From assembly GCF_028502605.1 (NCBI RefSeq), contig NC_079233.1, forward strand, positions 5,828,001 to 5,892,000: 64,000 bases of DNA, given 5' to 3'. This stretch comes from Trichoderma breve (lineage: Eukaryota; Ascomycota; Sordariomycetes; Hypocreales; Hypocreaceae). The position numbers were made by a program, and so were the translations under genes. This document shows positions 35,611 to 48,328 of the stretch, in pieces. The notes under the pieces are model-generated. The model did no database searches and was not told the DNA's origin. It saw only the letters and a program-made list of their open reading frames with translations. Positions within the stretch are counted from its first letter, which is position 1. Every line of letters begins with the position of its first letter.

Positions 35611-36383
35611 CTATTTCAGTACTCGGTCATATGGCGCTCCCTTGACAGATCCTCCACTCATTGCCGTTCGTACGTTCCTCTTGAATCCCTCTCGGTTGCT
35701 TCTCAGGTCGTCAGCCGCCTCCTTGTTCAAAGGATCCGAGGCGTTGGGTTCCAGGAACAAAAACTACATTTCTTCAAGTCAGCATCTTGGCTCGAATTTG
35801 TTTTCCGCTTCCCTCAATCCGTGAAGCAGAAGAACACGTGCGGTGTCATACCTGCAACCCCACAATGACAGCATTCAGGTTCAACACCGGCTTCCAGTCC
35901 TCCCGCAGAATGTTAAGGCAAACCTTGCCCTCGAGATCAATGTTGGGATGATATATCTTCTCTCTGCACAGCACTTTAGGAGGCTCGTGCGGGAAGTTCT
36001 GGTTGATGGCAAAGTCGAATGTGAATTTTCCGCCTCGGTACATGCCCTCGTCCGGCTCGATCGACAGGATAAAGTTGAGGATATTGTCGGGATCAGGAAA
36101 GTCCGTCTTCATCGTTGCACCGAGAGATAGTTCTGACAAATCTGCTGCCCGTTAGCTGTTCCGCCCTCCCCGTTAACAGTAGACCCCAAGACGTTGGAGA
36201 GAGGCACCTTTTTGTACTCGTAGCTGTGCCGCCGTCACCTTCTTCCTCTTCCCTCCGGCAGCCTGACCCTCAGCATTCTCAGCCTCCTTTTGCTTTTTTT
36301 TCTGCGACTTGTGTTAGGAACTCTCTGTGGCGGCATAGAAAGCTGGCGCATTTTCCAAATACCATAGACCATATGTTCAACAT
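35611..36383 (-). CDS. UBC12: NEDD8-conjugating enzyme Ubc12
   Basis: E2 enzyme that carries NEDD8/Rub1 to cullins, activating SCF-type ubiquitin ligases. Four exons are inferred: 36363-36383 (21 nt, MLNIWSM), 36208-36301, 35852-36141 and 35611-35763, giving 185 residues, as usual. The short first exon matches the N-terminal Ubc12 extension (M-L-x-I-W-x-M then Lys-rich) that docks on the NEDD8 E1. The E2 core begins at [12 protein letters not shown]; the active-site Cys is Cys113 in [14 protein letters not shown] after the YHPNID block. The C-terminus continues [17 protein letters not shown]. Splice phases (0, 1, 0) agree at all three introns. Confidence 0.96.
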
Positions 36384-37175
36384 CTTGGCTCGTCGGAGGT
36401 CGCCGGTGAGGACGAGAAGCGGTATCCTGAAATGCCTGATCGAAGGGAGAGGGTTGAAAGAAACTTTGAAAGGGGTGGGAAGAGAGGCTTGGACCGCCGA
36501 ATCGGAGGGGACAGAGAGCTTTCAGCTGTTGCACAGGTGACGTTTTGGAGACGGAAAAAAAGAAGCCTTATCCGCGGGGAGTGCTTCGGTGCTCGTTGCC
36601 TGTCTGCCGAAGATGACTGAATGCTGTCACACAATGACGATAAGATAAGGCGGGACAATAAGCGGGATGGATGCAATTAGTACTAATTCAGTGGTCTAAC
36701 TGAATTGAGTCGGCGGGGATCAAATTGAATTTCCACAGGGCGCTGCTTTATTGCAAGCTCTCGCCATTACAGCGGGTAGTGCACTATAAATACAACCTCA
36801 AGCACTGTAACAGAGGGAGACCACCTTGTAACCATCAAGACATGCACTTAACACCAGATTATCCGCGTTTTGATCATCAATTGAATAGGTTCCCTTGTTT
36901 CCTCTATCCCTCCGTTTCTCTACTCTGTAGTTACACAGCAAACATTCTTCCAAGCTATCTGCAAAACTTTTTTTGTGTCTCAAGTCGCCTATTCCATCCC
37001 ATGAACAAAGAAACATGCTAAAAACATTAATGCCCTAATAACGTTACAAGCCAAGGTATCTGTATATGAAATAATTTGTCTACTGGGCAGGCCCGTAATA
37101 TTCCTGGAAAAACCACCACCCACGCAGCCGGCCGGGGCCGAACCCAACTTTGCAATAACCCAACTTTGCAATAAT
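36384..37175. other. Intergenic: UBC12 promoter and chitin synthase 3' flank
   Basis: About 790 bp between two minus-strand genes. A tandem of two near-identical CAACTTTGCAATAA units lies at 37144-37174, immediately after the chitin synthase stop codon, in its 3' UTR. No gene seen. Confidence 0.5.
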
Positions 37176-40049
37176 TTACCTTCTGGCGAAGCAGCACATG
37201 AGACCCGTCTTACCCAGGAACCAGAGGAAACCTATGAAGCGGATAAGAGACAGCACGGCCGTAGCGTACAGAAGGAACTTGAAGAAGTTGGCAGTACGGC
37301 TGGATGAGGTTCCCTGTTGCGATCAATTAGTATATAAAGCTCAGCCGTAGAGAACAAGTCGAGAAATGTTACTTACCACCAAACCAGACTGGGCAAAGTC
37401 GTCGGTAGTGACACCGATGATGAGGATAATGTTGGAAAACAGCCAAGAGACGACCAGGCCGGTACGGAAAGACTTGTAGCCGTCCTCGACGTCCTTCTTC
37501 TCGACCTCTTCCTCCTCCTTAAAGGGGGCCAGGGCTCGTCGGACAGTCTGCTCGAACTGACTGTCGATATCCTCCTGCTCCTTCTCAATTTCTTCGACGA
37601 CAACTTCGTTCTTCTCGCCCTTTTGGACGTTGGCAGACGGGAGAGCCTCAGCCTTATCGGAACCCTTGGTACCCCAAGACACATCGTGCCAGTTGTTGAA
37701 CGCGTAGACCATGAGAATGTTGATATAGGTCGACATGAGCAACAGATAGTGGGGGAAAGAGTGGAACATGTGCCAAGGGTCGAGGTAGAGGAAAGAGGCA
37801 ATGAAGTACAGACCGTAAATGGTGATCAAGGCAATGATAATGACACCTGCAGCACCCGCTCCGAAGAAGAAACTCTTGACGAAATCTTCTCCAGAGTCAA
37901 AGTTGATCTGATCCTGGATAGGTGTGTTGAACGCTTGAACGACCAAGAAGACGGAAAGAACCAAGATGTAACCCTGAATCAACGCAAAGACCATGAAGGA
38001 AGCAATGTAGGTGAACTTGGAACCCTTTGGTCTGTTACCCAGGGCAAGAATAAACTGCAGGATAACGAATGCGAGGTACAGGTACTTCAGAAGCGTGTTG
38101 ATAATAGGCGTCGCCTCGTCTCCAAAAGGCCAGCCGTGATGCTCAGACGAGTTGGATGAAGCAATAACCGGGGTACCCACAAGGTCCATGATGACGGTGG
38201 TGGTGAGGTAGTAAGAAGCCAGAGAAAACCAGGAGAAGATGACGTTGAGGAAGTTGTAAATGAGCTGAATGTGCAAGAAGAACATGCGGATGATGTTGTG
38301 GCCAGACTTGTACATTCGGCCGAAGTGCATCAGCGCATACAGAGAGGCGGCAAACGAACCGTTGAGCCAACGACGACGCTGACTGATGAATTCGGCAGCA
38401 CCTTCGGGCACATCTGTTTCACCCTTGGCGGCCTTGATGTAGGTCAAATGCCACTTCTGGCCAGCCTTGGCGACCAGCTCGAAACAGAGAATACGATCTT
38501 CGGCCAAGAACATGTTCTTCTTGAAAATGTTCATGCCGTCGATACCCTTCTTACCAAGAATCTTGGACAGGGTATGGTCACCGTGGAAATACTGCTCCAG
38601 AGGGCGTCCCATGATGGCTCGGAATCGGTAGGCTGAGAAGGCACCGGGCAACACAGAGACGTAGCCAAATGAACTCTCAAGAGGCTTGTCGAGAATGTTG
38701 GAGATCTTGTACTCAAAGTTCTGCACAGCGACCAGGGGGTTGAGCAGCTTCTTGCCGCCCTTGCCTAACATGGCGTGAATCTCACCACAAGCACCACCGA
38801 GATCCTTGTCGTTGTAGAAACCCTCCCACAGAGCCAGCAGCGAGCGCGGGCTGGGCTTGGTACCGGCATCAAGAAGAATGCAGACTTCGGGGTTCAGGAT
38901 TCGGCCAAAGGCATTGAACAACCAACGATGGGAGTTGATCTTCTTGGTGTTCTGCTGCTTCAAGCAGAAGATGAACTGAACGGGGGGCAGATTCTGAGGG
39001 CTGTCACCAGAAGGTCGGATGAGCTGCTGGTTAGGCGTGACGGAAAGCTGACTGGTGTACTCGAAGATGTGAGCGACGGTTTCCTTGCCGTCGACATCCT
39101 TCTTGACAACACCGTCCTGGTACACACCAATAGTGGCGAGCACGTCCAGAGTGTTCTTGTCAGCCTTGTCGATACCGTCAAAGACGAAGCACACGACGAT
39201 CTTCTGCCAGGCAGGACCTCCCTTGTTCCAGAAGGTCGATTTCTTCAGGTTGACAATATCACGAATGTTCTGCATCACACCGTGCAGAGTTCTGGCAAGC
39301 AGAACCTTGTCTTCGTTATAGTATGTAATGGCAATCAGGAGTTCGGTGTGACGGTTGTACATTCGCGGCCGCAAGTCGTAACCGTTCTTCAGGGTGAAGT
39401 CATTGGGATCACAGGTAGCCGCGGTGTATCGCATCTTGACAAACTCCTCGTTGCCGCCTTCAACATCGCGGTACTTGGGCTCAACTGCGTTTTTGATGGC
39501 GCTGGGCACGGGGTAGTCGATACTCAGAACGGAACCCTGGACAAGCTTAACCTTTCGGGTGTTGTAACGCTTCAGGCCACCACCGGCGGGCTGCTGCTGT
39601 CTCTGAACCCAGCTGTCGTCATCGTTGTCATGGACAGTAGAGGCGGGGCGAGGGAAATCGTATCCTTGGCCCTGTCCGTACTGGCCGTATCCGTTGTCGC
39701 TGCCCAGGCCAGGAGTGCCGATGGGCGAGGCTCCAGGAGCATAAGACTCGGTGAGACTGTAAGCTGAAACAGGGCGGTCGGGAGGAGTCCCGGCGCCGAG
39801 TCTATCATGCTCGTAGCCATGCGAGCCAGGCTCGTTCAGCAGATATCGTCCGGCTTGTTCTTCCTCCTCGTGAGGGGGCAGGTGATACTAGAAGAGGGAA
39901 AAACAAGTCGCGTTAGCCAGCCTTGTCCAACTTACCCTCCCTTCCCATTGTTGATATTTGGTTTGGTAGTTACTCACGCTACTGCCCGAGGGAAGATCTT
40001 GTAGCGGGTGTCCCCCGCCTTGGCCACCGCCAGGACCGTTGTATGCCAT
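37176..40049 (-). CDS. Chitin synthase, class III type
   Basis: Processive family-2 glycosyltransferase of the plasma membrane that polymerises UDP-GlcNAc into wall chitin at hyphal tips. Three exons are inferred: 39978-40049, 37377-39887 and 37176-37313, giving 906 residues. The first exon encodes [13 protein letters not shown] and then [12 protein letters not shown] disordered N-terminus of about 140 residues precedes the catalytic domain ([20 protein letters not shown]). Catalytic motifs are [11 protein letters not shown] at about 485-495 and the acceptor motif QRRRWLNG at about 526-533. At least six hydrophobic helices follow. The C-terminal exon encodes a last helix and ends CFARR. Assignment to class III (Aspergillus chsB, Neurospora chs-1) rests on remembered family sequences. 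Confidence 0.95.
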
Positions 40050-42752
40050 GATGGTCCTATTTCTAAAATGATATCAAGACGACGGCTTGTTGGAATCGTA
40101 ATGTGCTAAAGAGCGTCTTTGGTTAAGGTTGTTCGTAATTCGTGTCTAGATGGCTCCGCCTAGGTCCTAATAGGTTGCAACGGAGAAAAAAAAGGGGACC
40201 CCCAAGACCAAGAGAGAAAAAAAATCTATTGAGCTCAATGCCAGCTTTGTTTGCGGAAAGCAACCCGACCCCTAACGATGCGAGCAATGAGGCACCAGCC
40301 TCGAATGGTAGGATTGAAGGTTGGGGAAGATGGAGGAGAGAGAGTTGTCGACCGACGAAGCTTAGTGGGCTGAAAAAGATAATAAGGGGAGGGAAAGGCT
40401 CTCGCGAACGATTCAGGAGATGCCCCAAGTGCAGCTTGCTTCTAGGATCTTTGTTTCGGGACAGTACGAACAAAGGCATACAGTGTCCAGCCACTTGGGT
40501 AGTGGCCCAGAATAGGGGAGACTGACGCTAAGGGGATTTGGGGGGAAGCTGAGCCACCTCACATGCACTGTGCCAGGACAAGACTCTTACTCTCAAACAG
40601 ACCAACGTCCACTGGGCAACGTTTGGGTTAGGGTGCCTTATCAGCCTGACTTAGCGTCTGCGGTGAGACAGCCGTAGTGAACCAAAGCTGCTCTGCTCGC
40701 TGTAAGACGCCGCTCCAGCGCAGCTCGATTTAAGGGCCGGACGCAGTAGAGTATCACCTGTCGTCATCACGTTGCCCCTCCCTTGTGCAGGAGGGTCCAA
40801 CGGCTCTCGTGTCTGGTTACATTCAGTCTCAACTTGTTTTAATATACTTGTACTGTACAATGTTGACGTCGATGAGTTTTTCTTGTTTATTGGCAGCCCT
40901 CCCACATTCCAGCCCACCGTTTGCCGCAACAGAGGCCTAAAAATTTGATATACGGCTCGTGCTGCGTCCCTTTTGCTCGCACGAGCCGCATGTGTCAAAA
41001 TCTCGTATGTCTGTGGGCACAAAAAAACAAGGCGGTATCCGCTTTAGAACCCAGCCCAGTTGCTGACGTCCAATCCTTGGAGCGCGGCTGACTGCGTCCC
41101 ACTGTACACTGGAGAACGAAGCACAGTGTTGGTCACTGTGTATTTCGGCTTCATCTCACTAATAATAACGGACGCTCCTGATTCCAGCCACAGCGTGGTT
41201 TATGGAATCCGTCTATATTTACCTGGGCTTCCCAGCTGTTGCTGTATATTAGCATCATTGCTTAGCGATATTCTTCATTTCTGCTTACTCTCCGTCCCTT
41301 GGCTATGTCCGAAGAGGTAAATGCAGCTCGGGAGTAGCCAGCGCAGCCACAGGCCATTCTCATCTCATCATTACCGATTCCTTCTTGATCATTACCAAAA
41401 ATAGCACCAGCTAAGGCCGTGGCCAATCAGCTCTGTGCGCCCGCAGCACTGTGGAGGCGGTGCAGCCTCAAGTTACAAAGGGCTATTCTCCTAATGGAAT
41501 GTTTGCTGCCTTGCTACGCCGTAGTGGTAAGGCTTTCCGCTGATCTGACGGGTATTTCCCACAGTGCGTATATTTTAAGAAGTCCGTGCACAGTATTCGA
41601 TTTGTCTTCTATGTTGGCTGGGCGCACTTCAAAAGATACAAACAAAGGCACTGTAGACAAATTGCTTCGTAAAGGTTATCTGCCAATCTTCCAAAATACA
41701 CATCCTGAGCTACGGGGATACTCCGCACAAGAACAATGTAAACAATCACCAGTCATATACACTCGAGTGGCTCGCTTCTGGCTTTGCGTGCAACTCTCCT
41801 GCACTGATGCCGCATATAGAAGCATCGATGCCCGGCAGTTGTTCCAGGAACCTGTAACAAGGCATTTTTCCCATCCAGGGACCACATGCCAGCAGCTGCG
41901 GGACAGCCGAATTACCACCCTGCAGAGCACAGTACATGAGCCTGCGACTAATCTCAACTCCTCGGGGCGATTAGATTGGCTTGACCCCCGCCAAGCGACT
42001 CTTGTTGCAAGGAGGGGATTACGGGTGCAGGTGGTGTTGAAGACGGATGGAGGGCAATTGGCATCAAATCACTAATCTGTGCCAGCTCGCTTCACTAAGG
42101 TTCGAGTCCTTATCCAGCATCAAGGCCTCATGCATAAAGAAGTTGAGATAAGAAAGGGTGCTCAGTGTGTGTGGCCCGTCGCCTGCATCTCGTAACTATA
42201 GTACCTCGTACATGATACACCACTGGTACAGTACCATTGATCCGATACGAGCACTCACTCGCAGCTGCGAGGCCTTTTTGATTCCAATCGCCACTTGTGA
42301 AAAGAAAAGGCCTACCAAAATGTCCTCGTACGGAGCACATTGTGTGAGGCGGTGCGCCCATCTCGCTAAGCCCCTTTCGGCCGCCCGCCCCACAAAGGGA
42401 TCGAGATGAAATTTCCCAACCTTACAGGATTTGTTCTCCTGAATTGTATGTACGGAGTTAGGAGTAGTCTTAGGGAGTACGTGTCTGGCAAAGAGCGGTC
42501 TTCACTACGACCCTCACGCGTGCGCCTCTTGCATAGTCTTCATCTCTTCAGTTATTCTAGAAGAAGCCTCTCGTTTGACACATTGTCCTTCTCCCTTCGG
42601 ACGCAGATCGCGCCATCTCTAGCACCCCGGGGATCCTGATTCTTTCGCGTGGAACCCACCCTTAGCGAGACTCTTGTCTGCCAGTCTATCATTTCACTCA
42701 CTCTCATTTTCACCTCCAAGCTGTCTGAGCGTCCATCTCAGTGAGCCTCACA
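40050..42752. other. Divergent intergenic region chitin synthase / VRG4
   Basis: About 2.7 kb between head-to-head start codons of two cell-wall-related genes. Open frames up to 218 codons (41419-42075) have no recognisable domain and compete with frames on the other strand. A tRNA-like relic with a perfect T-arm lies near 42035-42119. Partial TACGGAGT motifs occur near 42451. Confidence 0.45.
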
Positions 42753-44076
42753 ATGTCGGACAAGAAGAACGACGACTATCCCCTCCAGGACATGGAGAAC
42801 GGAGATGTGGGAAAGGTCAGGGCCTACTCTCGCTCACCGTCGCCTCGAGCCAAGTCTGGCGGCTTTGACTTTTCCAAGATCGACAACAGCCCGGGAGCAT
42901 CTGTTCTCGGTTACTGCTTGGCGTCCATCTCCATGACGGTCGTCAACAAATACGTTGTTTCTGGCTCTTCATGGAACATGAACTTTCTCTACCTTGCTAT
43001 TCAAGTAAGACCTCTTGTTCTTTCCCTCTCTGAGACATAGTGTCCTAATTGGCAAAAAATAGTCCATTGTGTGTGTTGTTGCTATTCAAGCCTGCAAGCA
43101 GGCTGGCCTAATTACCAACCTTTCTCCATTTGATCCGGAGAAGGGAAAGAAATGTGAGCTTTTATCCTTATATCTCATGACAAGCAGAGTTGCTCATTCT
43201 GTCTAGGGTTCCCTGTTTCTGTTCTTTTGGTTGGCATGATTTATACTGGTGCCAAGGCGCTTCAATACATCTCCGTGCCCGTGTATACCATCTTCAAGAA
43301 CCTTACCATCATTGTCATTGCTTACGGAGAGGTGCTCTGGTTTGGGGGCAGCGTTACCCCCACCATTCTTCTCTCTTTTGGCCTGATCATCTTCAGCTCC
43401 ATGGTTGCTGCTTGGGCCGATGCCGATGCCGCGGGTCGTTCATCAAAGGCATCTCAATCCTTTAGTACTCTGCAGATTGGCTACACCTGGATGGGTTTAA
43501 ACGTCATTTGCCAGGCTGCGTTTGTGCTGGGTATGCGCAAGGTCATCAAGAAGATGGGCTTCAAGGACTGGGACAGTGAGGAGCCCCTTATTTATAGATA
43601 CTGAGATGCATCGACCGCTAACTTTTTCCACTTTAGCCATGTTCTACAATAACTTCTTGACTATTCCTGTCCTGATCATTGGATCTCTTCTGGTTGAGGA
43701 CTGGTCTTCCGAAAACTTGGCACGAAACTTTCCCGAGGAAACGCGTACCAACCTCATCCTCGGCATGGTGTACTCGGGTCTGGGTGCCATCTTCATCTCC
43801 TACTCCTCCGCCTGGTGTATTCGCGTTACCTCCTCTACGACTTACTCAATGGTGGGAGCTCTGAACAAGCTTCCCATTGCTGTCAGCGGTCTCATTTTCT
43901 TCGATGCACCTGTTACCTTTGGCAGTGTTTCTGCCATCTTCATTGGTTTCGTCAGCGGTCTCGTGTACGCTTGGGGCAAGATCCGCCAGGGTGAAAAGGC
44001 CAAGATGTCGCTGCCAGTGACTAAGCCCGTCATGAGTGCCAGCTCTCAGAGCAACAACGACGCGTCAAGAGCGTAA
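42753..44076 (+). CDS. VRG4: GDP-mannose transporter
   Basis: Golgi nucleotide-sugar transporter exchanging GDP-mannose for GMP, supplying lumenal mannosylation of proteins and lipids. Four exons are inferred: 42753-43004, 43063-43153, 43207-43575 and 43637-44076, giving 383 residues. About ten membrane helices are apparent (for example [35 protein letters not shown]). The GDP-mannose recognition motif GALNKLP is at about residues 310-316, and a second family motif [13 protein letters not shown] is present. The N-terminal 50 residues are hydrophilic and cytosolic with YSRSPSPR. Intron phases 0, 1 and 1 are consistent throughout. Named by analogy to yeast VRG4; fungal homologues are also called gmt1 or gmtA. 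Confidence 0.96.
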
Positions 44077-46991
44077 AGCCCCTGGATCATGGAATATAAA
44101 AAAGACTTGTCGGTAGAAGGGTCGGGGACAGGAAGGGATGTTTGGAGTTTGAACATTGATGCTACTCTTGGGAAGCTATAGATTTTATGGGATTGTACTC
44201 TAGATTTTTGGAACCCATGTGTGAAGAGGTCAGGAAATTAATGATAGCAGTGTCTCGTCATGACAATTACGATTGATTCGATTTCAAAAGCATCTTCACC
44301 TTGTTAAATGTCCACACAAACATCATTCGAGTTTCGGGTAAACACTGTCGATTGGATAAATACAGTTGGTAAATGCGAGCCCGAGCATATCTGTAACGGG
44401 CTTGTCCCAAAAATGGTCATTCTCCGCTGCAATGAGAAAGGAGGGCGTGTTCCAGAACGAAGGATCTGCACGATACAGCCTGGTAATATTTTAGAGTCGC
44501 AATTCTTCAGCACGCCAAATTGGCCATCCAGCACGGAACAGCATGCGACAGAATTGAAGCCCGGGCGTTTGGTTTACGCCTAATATCTGCTATTGCAGCT
44601 ATACTCCTCAAGTATCTAGCATTATCACTACTAGTATGTAACCTTGAAGTTCCATGAGTTGACGGGATGCTGAACAGTTGCTCTCTCCATATGCAGCGTT
44701 GCCGCTATGTAGATAAGGATGCGGTGAGGCTGCCTTCTCCAGCACTTCGTATGAGCACATCAAGTAAAAAAAGTCGCTCCATCTTCTGTTGAATGTACCC
44801 AGTACTCCGTATTGAGTACTTGCTAGGCGGTGTTAGTGTGCTTGCACGTGCGAAACGTGTGTCTGGACCCCTGCTGGAGGGCTGGTTCATTTGCGAGTGT
44901 CATGCTCAGTGATGGCGGGCAGCGAGCGTGATTTGCTGTGTTGGCAAATTGTTAATTTACGGGGAGTGACGGCTGCAAGTGGTTCTCTTTAGCTCAAAGT
45001 CGGAACAAGCAAGGGATCAATCAATGGATGAGAGAAGCTAGGAAGAATTTTTTATTTTTCGTTTTTTCATTTGGTGGCAATACTGAGTGGTGACCATGAA
45101 TCTCACCTTTTACTACGAGAGTACATGCTCGCCAATTAAAATTTCTTCATCCGCTACATACTGTGTCACTGCTCTAGAAGCCTCAACAACCTCATGGGTC
45201 TGATTGGAGAAGCTCGCGCAGGGCCTCCCTTTAGACGAGGACTCATTGGATCCAGAGGGCTGGGCTGAATCAGTGCGAGCCGTCTCTCGTCCCACGCGGG
45301 CTGCGAGGCGCTGGAGTTATATGGGCTTTGGGTAGCACCGAGTCGTTTGTTCACTGGCACGCGAGACACGCGTCCTTGGCGCGAACTGTCTCTTCTTTTC
45401 TTGTTCTTCTGCTTTAATTAGTTTTGTCGGTATTTTATTGCCAACGTGATCGAAGCGATAGCCGGCGTCTCGGTGATGCGAAGAGTCAGCTGTGCCGGAG
45501 AGGGCGAGTGATTGCATTACGTGTCCACGGAACAAGATTCTTCGTTGGTGGAATACGGAGTCTCGTCAATGTACATGTACACGGAGAGGACCCTAGTACC
45601 CGCAACGTTCCGTACTTTCCACAGGTACGAGTACTTGGAAGGTATTCTAGATGTTTGATTGTCTGCACGGAGTACCTCTAAATTGGTTCCTGGACGCACA
45701 CACACACGGGAGCTGCGGATCCCGCACCGAGTGATTCCGGATTGCGGCAAGGCTTGATGAGAAGCCAGAAAAAAAAAAAAAAAAGAGACAAAGATCCATC
45801 CTGGTGGTGCATTGTCGTGAATCTTAGTCGATGCGAATCGGGCAGGCCACTAGAAATCCACACCGTTGCAACGCTTCAAAACAACAGCACGGCCGAGTCT
45901 GTACTAAGCTGGTGCCAGTAAACAATAATGGAGGAGCGGAGGCGGGCTACAGTGCACTTTCACAGTATCCACACCGTCCGTCGACCAATCAGACGCCCCA
46001 CCAGCATCCGTGCCGCGGCCATTCAGCGCCTCGCAGCGCCACGCAGCGCCATGTAAACACCCCCCGGCCGCCCCAAAACAGCTCAAAACAACAGGTGGGC
46101 CGCAGCACTTCCTGCACTGTGCTCGGCCCCTCTGATAAATTCGAGCGGCTAGTCTCAACGCGGCTCTAGCTCCCTGATGCTACCCCTGGCGCCAGGAAAC
46201 GCCCCCATCGTCAACTGGGGGGTGCTCCATCTTTCTGCGTTCTTTGCAGCAGAATCGCCATTGCAAGGGCAACTTGGCGCTGCTGATGCCTGTAGAGCTC
46301 GTACTTTTAGTGCCTCTAAACGGGCTTATTCGTATGTCGCTCTGCCGCAGCCCCCCAAACAAGCGCTGTTCCCTCTTTCGCTTCTCAACCACCCCGTTGC
46401 TTCGCCTCTCTTTCTTGCCTGTGCTTGTTCGAGCGACAATCAGCACCTGGAAGAGAAAAAAAACCAATCCATCGACGAACAGGAACCAGTTTTTTCTCAT
46501 CCGTTCGTTTCTTATCTCGACTGTCGCCAGGGCCGATTATGTCTTTCTATTCGTCCACGATCTAGCATCTTGTTACCACTCACTCTCGTTTCCTCTTTGT
46601 GGTTTCTTTTTCCTTCTATTTTTTTATTCTCGTTTTTTGGTATTGTTTTGTTTGAGCTAGACTCAGTCCACTCCTTTCTCTCAATTTCCGCCTGTCCTTC
46701 GATCTCTACACGACAAGACAAGCGCTCTATTTTTGCCGAAAAAAAAATCGAATCTATCTACTCTTCGCGTTCAAGAGAAAATAAGAGAAGACGAATCATA
46801 CGATATTCGAGAGCCAGAACGTCAGCGTCCCAAAGTGTCGGTATTGTCGATCAGCCGCCATCCATCGCAGCTCCGTCAGCCGAATTACAACTCCGATTTG
46901 ATCGAATCAGACCTACCAAAATCAATCGCCGCGTGTCTACTCCTCATCATTATTATTATTATCACCCATCGCTATAAGCAAATCGTCAAAG
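44077..46991. other. Intergenic: VRG4 3' flank and OPY2 promoter/leader
   Basis: About 2.9 kb. The last 800 bases before OPY2 are strongly T/C-rich on the plus strand and probably form its promoter and a long 5' leader; an open frame at 46177-46977 there encodes low-complexity sequence and is not called. A 15-A run lies at 45770-45784. A perfect 7-bp inverted repeat (AGTACTC / GAGTACT) is at 44801-44820. Confidence 0.45.
44801..44820. repeat. Small inverted repeat containing TACTCCGTA
   Basis: Arms AGTACTC and GAGTACT are perfectly complementary and flank a 6-base loop. The left arm plus loop contains the 9-mer TACTCCGTA that recurs in other intergenic parts of this window. Confidence 0.6.
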
Positions 46992-48328
46992 ATGGATACG
47001 ACATCGTACCTCGTCGCGAGGGACCTGACAGAGCTTCACCAAGGTGAGAAAGCAATGGAATGAGCCGCGTCTCGTCGTGGTCGCGAATGCTAACGACAAC
47101 GTCAGTGATGAGACTGGTCCCCCGAAAGGGCGAGTGTGTGAAATGCGACGATACGTCCAAGCTTCAATGCCCGTCTTGCGCCTCCAATGAGAGCTGCCAG
47201 TTTACGGTTCCGCTCGATTGCACTCAATGCCCACAGTCCTTCTGTGCGGTCAACGATTCCCCTACTCCCAGCAACGGAGGCGGAGGTGGTGGTGGACCCA
47301 GCGCCGGACCTATTGCTGGTGGTGTCATCGGTGGTATTGCTGCCATCGCCATCATCACCTACCTGGTCTGGAGATTCCTAATCAAGCCCAAGAGGCGGCT
47401 CTCTCAGTCGGTGTACGGAGTCGAAGAGGCCGCTACCCAAGGCGGCGAGAAGAACGGCAACCGAGTCACCCGCCGCGGATCTACGCATACTGTCCACTCG
47501 ATTGCCTCTACCGTCCTCACACGCGCCTCCAACATTATCCAAATCGCATATATTCCCGGCGTCACCAACCGAGCAACGCCTGCGTCACCCAACGTTTTGG
47601 TACCCCCTGTTCCGCCGATCCCTATGCACCACACCGAAGGTTACCGCGATTCCGGGGCTGACAACCCCCATTTCTTCGTTCCCGGCAACCTGCGAGACTC
47701 TACCTACTCCGGCATCTCCGCCTTTTCGGACAGGACCTCGTTTGCTCCGCCTCGCTCTAGCATCGCGTCTACCATCTTTGGTGGTGGCAAGCAGCAGGTC
47801 CTGACCCCTGCCCAGACCGTTATGCGTGCCAAGCCGACAATGGTGAGCGTCAAGTCCGGCGCAAGCGCCCCCGGCACACCTCCTGTCCCCAGCATCGATT
47901 ACGACAAGTTCAACCCTTCCAAGACCCTCCGACCCCAGAGCGCGGCCAGCAACTTTAGTGTCGGCTCAACGTTCCTCAACAACGCCAATACCGTGACTCA
48001 AGCCCGTGCACAAGTCGTCAAGGTGGGAGGCTCTGGATTGAGAATGGTAGAGATTGCTTCCAAGCCCGAGAGCCAATCTTCTACGACGCTTGGTAACAAG
48101 TCACCAAAGACAACAGACGACACCACCCCTCCGACAAGCCGTGGAGAGTCATCAACAGTAGACCAGGGCCCATTTTCTGATCCTCCGGACCAGTTGAGCC
48201 CCAAAATCTCCGTCGAGGCTCCTCCTGCTTCCCCCGGCAGAGAAAGGGGATCTATTAAGGAGGGTGATTCTGGCTCACAAAAGCGTGATTCTAGCCCTTT
48301 TGGCGATGAGCATGAAACCAAGGACTGA
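46992..48328 (+). CDS. OPY2: Opy2-like membrane anchor of MAPK signalling
   Basis: Opy2 is a plasma-membrane scaffold that recruits the Ste50-Ste11 module in the HOG and filamentation MAPK pathways. Two exons are inferred: 46992-47043 and 47106-48328, giving 424 residues. The short N-terminal exon has no signal peptide. A compact eight-cysteine region (about residues 28-64: CVKC, CPSC, SC, DC, QC and FC) matches the Opy2 N-terminal domain. A Gly-rich linker and one membrane helix follow at about 86-108 (AGGVIGGIAAIAIITYLVW). The cytosolic tail of about 315 residues is Ser/Thr/Pro-rich and largely disordered, with possible short Ste50-binding motifs that I cannot pinpoint. The intron has a GCTAAC branch site and a CGTCAG acceptor. 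Confidence 0.88.

Noticed and set aside
41419..42075. 218-codon open frame between chitin synthase and VRG4
   Set aside because: No domain or plausible membrane or signal features, competing frames on the other strand, and it runs into the tRNA-like relic.
46177..46977. 266-codon open frame just upstream of OPY2
   Set aside because: It lies in T/C-rich leader-like DNA, encodes low-complexity sequence without a recognisable domain, and ends 15 bases before the OPY2 ATG. A long 5' UTR explains it better.
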